DNA of 64,000 bases from assembly GCF_030124175.1 (NCBI RefSeq), contig NZ_JASKMT010000028.1, forward strand, positions 1 to 64,000. The letters are read 5' to 3'. Position 1 is the first letter of the stretch. Each line of letters begins with the position of its first letter. Positions 18,357 to 25,418 of this stretch are shown here, in pieces. The position numbers were made by a program, and so were the translations under genes. Source of the DNA: Streptomyces sp. 549. Lineage in GTDB: Bacteria; Actinomycetota; Actinomycetes; Streptomycetales; Streptomycetaceae. The notes beneath the pieces are model-generated. The model made no database searches and was not told the DNA's origin. It saw only the letters and a program-made list of their open reading frames with translations.

Positions 18357-18998
18357 TCACGGCTTCGGCGGGGTGTACGTGCCGGCTGCGGTCACATACC
18401 CCAGCACCGTGTCCTCGCTGAACGGGGGCGTGCCGAATGTCGCGGTGTACGCCTTGAGCATCTCGGGGGTGGCGTACAGCGGCACCTCGCTGAGCTGGAC
18501 TTTCAGGGGCTTGCCCGCCGGAACCTTGTCAGTGGACAGCTTCCCCTTCTCCACACCGCACCGAAGGGCCGAGGCGTGTTCGACAGCGAGGCCGTTGACC
18601 TCGCACCTTCCCGAAGCCAGTTCGTCCTTCAGAGCGCCCCCCAGATCGGTGAGCCGAACGTCGCCCTGCGGTGTGCGCACCGAGACTCCCCCGTCGAGAG
18701 CACCGTTGCCCCTGGCCTTCGGCAGCTTCGTCAGCGAGGGGTCGCCCTTGCCGGACCGCACGGGGAACCGCACCGCCGGCCCACCGGAGGACTTGACCAT
18801 CTCGGCAGGGGCGACGGCCTCGACCACCGCTCCCAGCCGGTCCAGCTCCGCCTGGACCGGCTCGGACCACCGGACCTCGACCCAGCCGTCGGAGACCGTG
18901 CCGTACTTCTCATCCGCCGCGGACGCCGTCCCGGCGAGCTGCGCCAGCAAGGGCGCGGCCAGGGCGGCACCCAGAACGTTTCGTCGTGTCGCACTCAT
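18357..18998 (-). CDS. Tat-exported protein of unknown function
   Basis: A 213-residue protein starting MSATRRNVLGAALAAPLLA, a twin-arginine signal with cleavage expected after TASA. The mature part (about 180 residues) begins EKYGTVSDGWVEVRWSEPVQ and alternates predicted strands and helices. One pair of Cys sits in SGRCEVNG and ALRCGVE, perhaps a disulfide. It has no catalytic motif I recognise. The pattern recalls HtaA-like haem-binding domains only vaguely. The start at 18998 is chosen for the Tat signal; the frame is open upstream. It ends convergently with the prenyl synthase fusion; functional linkage is not shown. Confidence 0.7.
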   Translation of the reverse strand: MSATRRNVLGAALAAPLLAQLAGTASAADEKYGTVSDGWVEVRWSEPVQAELDRLGAVVEAVAPAEMVKSSGGPAVRFPVRSGKGDPSLTKLPKARGNGALDGGVSVRTPQGDVRLTDLGGALKDELASGRCEVNGLAVEHASALRCGVEKGKLSTDKVPAGKPLKVQLSEVPLYATPEMLKAYTATFGTPPFSEDTVLGYVTAAGTYTPPKP

Positions 18999-19370
18999 CG
19001 ACGCACACCATCCTTCCCCGGGCCGTAGGGCACGACCCGGAAGGAATCCTTCTGGCACTTTGACGCCCGGTCTGCGGAGAGCCCGCAAACCACCCGGAAG
19101 GATGCAAGAACACACCGGCCGATGACGCGACACCGTCAATCGCCAAGGGACGCACCTTCACCCAGGACGATCACCGCCCGTGACCAGAGCCTGCCGACAA
19201 GGCTGCGCCGTCACGCTGCTGCGCCGTTCGGGGGGCAACGACGGGGTGTCGCCCTGGCAGTCGCCGTGAGTCGTTTTGTCATACCTGATGCTCATCTCAT
19301 GACAGGACTGCCGCACGGGTGGTGTCTCGGCAGTGCCTGTCCGCCCGGTTCGCCGAGAGAACGGAACGCC
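18999..19370. other. Divergent intergenic region, nothing further seen
   Basis: 372 bp between the divergent Tat-exported protein and stalk protein genes, presumably holding both promoters. No RNA structure, repeat or conserved small frame was recognised. Confidence 0.5.
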
Positions 19371-20660
19371 ATGGCCGGTACCCGCACGCGTCGACTCGCA
19401 TCGACGGTGACCGCCGCCCTGCTCCTCAGCGGCGGTGTCCCGCTCGCCACCGCCGGCACCGCGCAGGCCGCCTCGGGCACCGCGAGCGCCACCGGCGTCA
19501 GCGCCCGGTGGGGCAGTGGCGCCAGCGCCGTGGAGGTCACGGCGGCCGAGGCCGCACACCCCGACGGCACCACCGAGGCCGACGTGCCGTCCGCCGCGCT
19601 CGGGGCGGCGGGCAGCGCGGAGGCCGTCCGGGCCCGTGCGACGGGCGACGCCACGCAGGGCACCGTCACGTCGGCGGCTTCCCTGGACTCGCTGGCCCTG
19701 GACATCGGTGCCGCCCGCCTGCTCACCGGGGCCGTCGCCGCCTCCTGCACGGCCGTGCCCGGCGAGGCCCCGCACGGCACGGCGACGGTCGCGGACGGCA
19801 CGTTCACGGTCCGTGGACTGCCGCCGCTCGGGCTGCCCGCCGACCCTGCCCCCGGCACGGTCGTGCTGCTGCCCGGCGGACTCGGCCAGCTGGTCCTCAA
19901 CGAGCAGGTCCGCGACGCCGACGGGACGCTCACCGTCACCGCGCTGCGGCTCACCCTCTCGGACGCCGCCGAGAACCACCGCGGCAAGCTGACCGCTGCC
20001 TCGGTCCGCTGCGCCGCGGGGGCGGCGGAGCCGGCGGAGCTGGTCGCACGGGTGGAGCACGACGCCACCGACGAGCCGGTGGCCGGGGTGGCGCTCGTCG
20101 CCACCGCCCTGCCGCCCGCCGGGAGCACCGGGGATACCGGCCCGCCACCCGCCGAGGGCGACAGCGACGCGGACGCCGGTGAGCCCGGGCCCCGCGAGGG
20201 CGACAAGGCACACGAGGCCGGGGGTACCGGGCACGGAGGTGGCGGGGACGCCGGGGGCCCGGGCGCTGGCGTGGCCGGGGAGCGGGACCGCGCCCCGCTC
20301 CCGGAGTCGGCCGCCGATCCCGCAGATCCCGCAGATCCCGCCGATCCCGCCGAACAGTCCGCCGTCCCCTCCGCGCCGGTCGCCTCAGCCGACGAGGCCA
20401 CCGAGGCTCCCGGCACGTCAGAGGCGGCGGACACGGAGGGAGCGGCGGACACGCCGGGTGCGCTGCCCGCCGGGGAGTGCGTGACCGGCCCGGACGGCGC
20501 CTGCTCGCTGGGCCGGCTCGGCGCCGGACGGTACGAGGTGTGTGTGGCGGCCGTCCCTGACGGTTACGCGCTCCCCGAGCAGCCCTGCCGCCGGCTCACC
20601 GTCGCACCGGGCGCCACCGCCACGGCGGGCCCGTTCCGGGTGACCGGCGGCGGCGACTGA
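19371..20660 (+). CDS. Secreted stalk protein with choice-of-anchor P-like and prealbumin-like domains
   Basis: A 429-residue exported protein. The ATG at 19371 begins an Arg-rich Sec signal (MAGTRTRRLASTVTAALLLS, cleavage after AQA). Residues 35-250 resemble the actinobacterial choice-of-anchor P domain (SLALDIGAARLLTGAVAASC, then LVLNEQVRDADGTLTVTALRL). Residues about 255-360 are a low-complexity stalk of Gly, Asp, Glu and Pro, with ADP repeats at 20312-20348. A C-terminal segment (GECVTGPDGACSLGRLGAGRYEVCV ...GYALPEQPCRRLTV) looks like a prealbumin/SpaA-type beta domain. No LPxTG or C-terminal helix is present, so it is probably released or wall-associated. Function unknown. Confidence 0.7.
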   Translation: MAGTRTRRLASTVTAALLLSGGVPLATAGTAQAASGTASATGVSARWGSGASAVEVTAAEAAHPDGTTEADVPSAALGAAGSAEAVRARATGDATQGTVTSAASLDSLALDIGAARLLTGAVAASCTAVPGEAPHGTATVADGTFTVRGLPPLGLPADPAPGTVVLLPGGLGQLVLNEQVRDADGTLTVTALRLTLSDAAENHRGKLTAASVRCAAGAAEPAELVARVEHDATDEPVAGVALVATALPPAGSTGDTGPPPAEGDSDADAGEPGPREGDKAHEAGGTGHGGGGDAGGPGAGVAGERDRAPLPESAADPADPADPADPAEQSAVPSAPVASADEATEAPGTSEAADTEGAADTPGALPAGECVTGPDGACSLGRLGAGRYEVCVAAVPDGYALPEQPCRRLTVAPGATATAGPFRVTGGGD

Positions 20661-20718
20661 GCCGCCGGGCCTGCGCCCCCGCACAGCACGCCGTCGTGCA
20701 GACCGTCCCGCGCGCCGC

Positions 20719-21597
20719 TCATCCCCGCCCGTCGGCGGGGGTGAGCGGCGTTGCGGGTGTCCAGGTCACCTCGATGCCGTCAGCGCCGAAGCCCTCGGCG
20801 ACCAGCCGGTTGTCCCGCTCCTCGGCCGCCGAGGGAGTGGGTTCTGAGGGGGTGGGCAGGGAACGGGCCGTGCCGGTGCCGGGCTTGACGCCCCAGACGT
20901 AGATGCGGCTGCCCACGTCCAGCAGTTTCCACAGCCGTTCGGCGTCCTTGACGTACATGCTGACGCAGCCGCCGGAGCCGGTGGTGAACAGGTCCTCGTA
21001 GGTGCCGTGCAGGGCCTGGCCGCCGTTGAAGAACTGCGCGTAGGGCATGGGTGCGTCGGCGTAGATCGTCGAGACGTGGTCCTTGTTGCGCCAGTAGACC
21101 TCGTGCCAGCCGGTCCTGGTCTCGTAGCCGCGTTTGCCGGTGCGGACCGGGATCGGGGCGAAGACCACCCTGCGGCCGTTCTGCATCCACAGCAGCTGCC
21201 GGTTCAGGTCGACGCATGTGACGGTCCCCCGGTCGACCGGGCACTCACCCTTGGCGTTGGGGTTCTTGCGGGCCTCCTCCACCAGCAGCATGCGGTAGGT
21301 GGCCACCGTGGCCCGGCCGTCGGCGGGTTCGACACCCAGTCGGCGCTGGAGGGCCCGGATCGCCTCGCAGTCCTCCGCGGACTGCCGGCCGTCCTGCGGC
21401 AGGCCCAGCTTCTCCTCCAGCTCCCACTGGTAGGGCCCCGTCCCGCCAGTGCAGGGCGCGCTGGGTGGCGGCGCGCCCCGCTGGACGGCGGCTGCGGGCG
21501 CCGCTCCCGCGCCCAGGGAAGCGGTGACGGCGAGCAGCGCGCTCAGCGCCGAACGCAGCGCGGAACGGGACGAGGGGCCGTGCGTGGTGCGGTGCAT
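20719..21597 (-). CDS. L,D-transpeptidase (YkuD family), exported
   Basis: A 292-residue protein with an N-terminal signal, a peptidoglycan-binding-like helical segment (residues about 60-105, EDCEAIRALQRRLGVEPADGRATVATYRML), and a YkuD catalytic domain. The active-site segment is HGTYEDLFTTGSGGCVSMYVKDAERLW, with His, Ser and catalytic Cys in the usual HG...S.GC order; one Gly replaces the His of the common SHGC version. It should form 3-3 crosslinks or attach proteins in the wall. The C-terminal 40 residues are Pro/Thr-rich. It reads away from tmk and is separated from it by a hairpin. Confidence 0.88.
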   Translation of the reverse strand: MHRTTHGPSSRSALRSALSALLAVTASLGAGAAPAAAVQRGAPPPSAPCTGGTGPYQWELEEKLGLPQDGRQSAEDCEAIRALQRRLGVEPADGRATVATYRMLLVEEARKNPNAKGECPVDRGTVTCVDLNRQLLWMQNGRRVVFAPIPVRTGKRGYETRTGWHEVYWRNKDHVSTIYADAPMPYAQFFNGGQALHGTYEDLFTTGSGGCVSMYVKDAERLWKLLDVGSRIYVWGVKPGTGTARSLPTPSEPTPSAAEERDNRLVAEGFGADGIEVTWTPATPLTPADGRG

Positions 21598-21621
21598 GCC
21601 TCCGTCGTACGCCCCCCACCA

Positions 21622-21652
21622 CCCGCGCGCGGCCCGGACCGGGCCGCGCGGG
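21622..21652 (-). terminator. Terminator hairpin downstream of tmk
   Basis: GC-only arms of about 14 bp around CGGCCCGG-A-CCGGGCCG lie between the tmk stop and the start of the L,D-transpeptidase gene, both on the minus strand. Confidence 0.6.
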
Positions 21653-21797
21653 CGGTTCCGCAGGGCCGAACGGCGGGTTCTGCCGCCGGGCCTCGTCGAC
21701 CCGCGCGGCGACCACTCCTCACCGCGCGGCGACTCGGACTCCGCCTCCCCGCTGGTCGTGACAGGGTGCCGGTGACCCGGCCGGGCGCGGCAGCGGT

Positions 21798-24700
21798 TCA
21801 GCGGCGGCGTCGGCCCCGGCGCCCGTCGTGGGGCCCCTCGGGCCCTTCGGGCTCCTCCGGCTCACGCGGGCCGAGCAACTCGTCGGCGAGCGTGGGCAGA
21901 TCGTCCATCGGCGTCTCCTCGGCCCACTCCGAGCGGCGGCGCGGCCGACCGTCCGGCTCGACCTGCGGCAGTTCGCGCGTACGGTCCTCGCCCTCACCGG
22001 CGCCACCGGACTGCGGCGCGGGACGGCCGCGGCCGGGCGCTCGCGGCGGCCGGGGCGGCCGGGGCGGCTGCGCCTGGGGCAGCACCGCCGTCTCCTCCTC
22101 CGCGGGGACCTGCGGCAGCACGCTGGTCCGGTCCTCGGAGTCGGACGGCACCTGCGGCAGCACGTTGGTCTCGTCGTCCGGGCCGGCTGCGCGCCCCTTG
22201 CCGGCGGGCCGACCGGTCGGCGGTGGCGACGCGGGCCGCGGCGGCACCTTCGGCAGCACGGCGGTACGGTCCTCGTCGGGCTCGCGGCCGGACAGCTGCT
22301 CAGCAGCGCCGTCCGCCTTCATCGCCGCCTGCGCCGCCTCCGGGGCCGGTGCCGACTTCGGGTCCGGTGCCGACTTCCGGTCCGGTGCCGACTTCCCGTC
22401 CGGTGTTGCGGACGGGCCGGGCTGCACGCGGGGCGTGCCGTCCGGGCGCACCTGCGGGACCTGCAGCGTGTCCTCGTTATCGGGGTTGCCGGTGTTGCCG
22501 CGGTCGCCGCCACGGCCGGCCTCGGACCGGCTCTCCGCGCGGCTCTGCTCGGCTTCGCGCCGCTCGGCCTCGCGCTTCTCCGCCGCCCGCTGCTCGGCCT
22601 CGCGCTTCTCCGCCGCCCGCTTCTCCGCCTCGCGCTTCTCGGCCTCGCGCTTCTCGGCCGCCGCTGCCTCGGCCGCCCTGGCCTGCTCGGCGCGCAGCAG
22701 CGCCTCCTCCGCCTTGCGCTGTTTCTCCAGCCGGCGGGCGGCGGCCTCCGCACGCAGCCGGGCCTCCTCCTCCGCCTGGCGGCGCAGCCGCTCCTGCTCC
22801 GCCTCCCGAGCGGCCTCCTCGGCCTCCCGGCGCCTGCGCTCCTCCTCGGCGCGCTGCCGGGCCTCCTCGGCACGGCGGCGGGTCTCCTCGGCGAGGCGGG
22901 CCTCCGCCGCCCGGCGGGCGACCTCGGCCTCCTGCTTGCGGCGCTCCTCCTCCTCGGCACGCAACCGGGCGAGCTGCTCCTCTCGCTCCCGCTCCAGGCG
23001 CTCGGCCTCGGCCTTGCGGGCGGCTTCCTCGGCCTCGCGGCGCTTGCGCTCCTCCTCGACGCGGCGGCGGGCCTCCTCGCGCTCGCGGATCTCCTGCTCG
23101 GACAGCGGCAGCACCTGCTCCAGGCGGTGCCGCACCGCTGAAGTCACGGCCTCGGGCCGCTGCCCGGCGTCGACGACCAGGTAGCGGACCGGGTCGGCGG
23201 CGGCGAGGGCCAGGAACCCGGCGCGGACCCGGCGGTGGAACTCCGTCGACTCCGACTCCAGCCGGTCCGGCGCCTCGGTGAACCGCTCGCGGGCCGTCTC
23301 CGGCGTCACGTCGAGCAGCACCGTCAGGTGCGGCACGAGGCCGTCGGTGGCCCAGCGCGAGATCCGGGCGACCTCGGTGCCGGACAGTTCCCGTCCGGCG
23401 CCCTGGTAGGCGACGGACGAGTCGGTGTAGCGGTCGGTGAGCACCACCGCGCCGCGCTCCAGGGCCGGACGCACCACCGAGTCGACGTGCTCGGCGCGGT
23501 CGGCCGCGTAGAGCAGCGCCTCGGCGCGGTCGGACAGGCCCGCGGAGGAGACGTCCAGCAGGATGGACCGCAGCCGCTTGCCCAGCGGTGTGGCGCCGGG
23601 CTCACGGGTGACGACGACCTCGTGGCCCTTGTGCCGCAGCCACTCGGCGAGCGTCTCCAGCTGGGTCGACTTGCCCGCGCCGTCACCGCCCTCCAGCGCG
23701 ATGAAGAAGCCGTTGGCGGCGGGTCCGGTGGCCGGTTCGCCGCCGCGGACCGCGTCCAGCAGGTCGCGGCGCAGCGAGGTGCCGCTGCGGTCGTCGGCAC
23801 GGGACAGCACCAGGGCGGCCACCGGCAGCAGCAGCGCGCCGACCAGCATCATGGTGAACGCGGCGCCGCCGTGGTCGATGACGAACCTGCCCGCCTCCAC
23901 CCGGTGCTCGCCGATGAGCGCGGCGACGACGGGGGCGGCGACGGCGGTCACCGCGACGGTCAGGCGGACGACCGCGCTGAGGTGCTCGGTGGTGCGGATG
24001 CGCCGCGCGTCCTCGACCTCCTGGTCGATCAGCGTGTGCGCGGTCTGGGCGGCGACACCGGCGATGAGGCCGGTGACGGCGGCGACGACCAGCACGGTGG
24101 CGGTGTCGGCCGCAAGGCCGGCCAGCAGCAGGCCCAACCCGGTGACGGCCAGCGCCAGCGCCAGCAGCCGGCGGCGGGACAGCGCCGGCAGCACCTTCGG
24201 CGCGGTGCGGACGCCGGCCGCGGTGCCGCCCGTCAGGGTGAGCACCAGCAGGGCGAAGGCGACCGGCCCGCCGCCCAGGTCCATGGCGTGCAGCACGGCG
24301 ACGGAGGCCGCGGCGACGATGGCCGCGGTTGTCGCGGCGGCGGCGACCAGCAGCAGCGTCAACGCGCCGGTGCGGCCCTTGTCCGGGCCGCTCGCGCCGC
24401 GCGGACGGCGCAGGCCCTCCAGCGGGGAGCGCGGGCGGGGCGTGGCGGTGCCGGGCAGGTGCAGGAAGTACAGGACGGAGATGGAGGCGGCGAAGAGGCC
24501 GGCCGCGACGTAGGAGCCCAGGGCCGCCTGGTGCTCGGAGAACCACACCAGGCCCGCCCCCAGCAGGTTGCTGACCAAGGTGACCAGCAGCAGGGTGGCG
24601 GCGGCGGCCGGGATGGCCAGGAACGCGGTGCGGGCCCACAACCGGCGCAGCGCCTCGCGGTGGTCGGGCAGGGGCCTTACCGCGGCGCCCTCGGGCGGCG

Positions 24701-25247
24701 GCGCGGGCAGCAGCGCGGGGGCCGCGCTGTCCTTGGCGACCGTCCAGAACCGTTCGGCGACGCCGGTGACGAAGACGGTGACGAGGATCAGCGCGTAGGC
24801 GTTGTCCGGCGTCCAGCTGATCCACAGCGGCGCGATGATGAGCAGCACGCTGCGCAGAGCGTCCGCGCCGATCATGGTCCAGCGCCGGTCGAGCGCGTTG
24901 CCCGGGGCGACGAGGGAGGAGATCGGCCCCAGCAGGACCGCTCCGAACAGCAGCGTCGCCAGCATCCGGGTGGCGAGGACCGCGGCGACGGCGAACGCCA
25001 CCCCGCCGTAGCCGCTGCCGAACACCGGCTGACCACCCGTGAGGGCCACCGCGAGGGTGGCCTGGAGGGCCAGCAGGATGAGTACCAGCAGGGCCAGGGC
25101 GTCGCCGATGCCGCTGACGCACTGGGCACTCCACAACCGCCGCAGCGGCGCATGGCCGAGCAGCGCCCGCACGGCGCGCTCGCGGGAGTCAGCGGCCAGG
25201 GCGTCGGAGGTGGGGGTCACAACCGGTTGCTGCTCTGCACGCGTCAT
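21798..25247 (-). CDS. tmk: MFS-like permease-thymidylate kinase fusion
   Basis: A 1149-residue protein in three parts. Residues 1-510 are a polytopic membrane region with about 12 hydrophobic helices like an MFS permease. Residues about 515-725 are thymidylate kinase: P-loop EGGDGAGKST (about 519), the DR motif in TDRYTDSSVAYQG, and TREPGATPLG. Residues 725-1149 are a long Glu/Arg/Lys coiled coil (EAERLEREREEQLARL type) followed by a Pro/acidic tail. The kinase makes dTDP from dTMP for DNA synthesis. The permease fusion occurs in other Streptomyces (recalled), so it is not an assembly artefact; the role of the membrane part is not known. ATG 25247 chosen because it precedes MTRAEQQP; further upstream start adds 24 unrelated residues. 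Confidence 0.88.
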   Translation of the reverse strand: MTRAEQQPVVTPTSDALAADSRERAVRALLGHAPLRRLWSAQCVSGIGDALALLVLILLALQATLAVALTGGQPVFGSGYGGVAFAVAAVLATRMLATLLFGAVLLGPISSLVAPGNALDRRWTMIGADALRSVLLIIAPLWISWTPDNAYALILVTVFVTGVAERFWTVAKDSAAPALLPAPPPEGAAVRPLPDHREALRRLWARTAFLAIPAAAATLLLVTLVSNLLGAGLVWFSEHQAALGSYVAAGLFAASISVLYFLHLPGTATPRPRSPLEGLRRPRGASGPDKGRTGALTLLLVAAAATTAAIVAAASVAVLHAMDLGGGPVAFALLVLTLTGGTAAGVRTAPKVLPALSRRRLLALALAVTGLGLLLAGLAADTATVLVVAAVTGLIAGVAAQTAHTLIDQEVEDARRIRTTEHLSAVVRLTVAVTAVAAPVVAALIGEHRVEAGRFVIDHGGAAFTMMLVGALLLPVAALVLSRADDRSGTSLRRDLLDAVRGGEPATGPAANGFFIALEGGDGAGKSTQLETLAEWLRHKGHEVVVTREPGATPLGKRLRSILLDVSSAGLSDRAEALLYAADRAEHVDSVVRPALERGAVVLTDRYTDSSVAYQGAGRELSGTEVARISRWATDGLVPHLTVLLDVTPETARERFTEAPDRLESESTEFHRRVRAGFLALAAADPVRYLVVDAGQRPEAVTSAVRHRLEQVLPLSEQEIREREEARRRVEEERKRREAEEAARKAEAERLEREREEQLARLRAEEEERRKQEAEVARRAAEARLAEETRRRAEEARQRAEEERRRREAEEAAREAEQERLRRQAEEEARLRAEAAARRLEKQRKAEEALLRAEQARAAEAAAAEKREAEKREAEKRAAEKREAEQRAAEKREAERREAEQSRAESRSEAGRGGDRGNTGNPDNEDTLQVPQVRPDGTPRVQPGPSATPDGKSAPDRKSAPDPKSAPAPEAAQAAMKADGAAEQLSGREPDEDRTAVLPKVPPRPASPPPTGRPAGKGRAAGPDDETNVLPQVPSDSEDRTSVLPQVPAEEETAVLPQAQPPRPPRPPRAPGRGRPAPQSGGAGEGEDRTRELPQVEPDGRPRRRSEWAEETPMDDLPTLADELLGPREPEEPEGPEGPHDGRRGRRRR

Positions 25248-25418
25248 ATGGGCCAGCGTATAGGGCAGGGCCGATTCCTTGTGCCGGTGCCCGAACATCT
25301 GGACGGGTCCCCGGAGCACCGGGCGAGCGGCCCGCCGCAGCGGTGCCGCCCGCGCCCCGGAACACCCGCGCGCGCCCCCGGCGCGGGCACGGCGCGCCGC
25401 TTCTCCGCCGCCCCTGCG

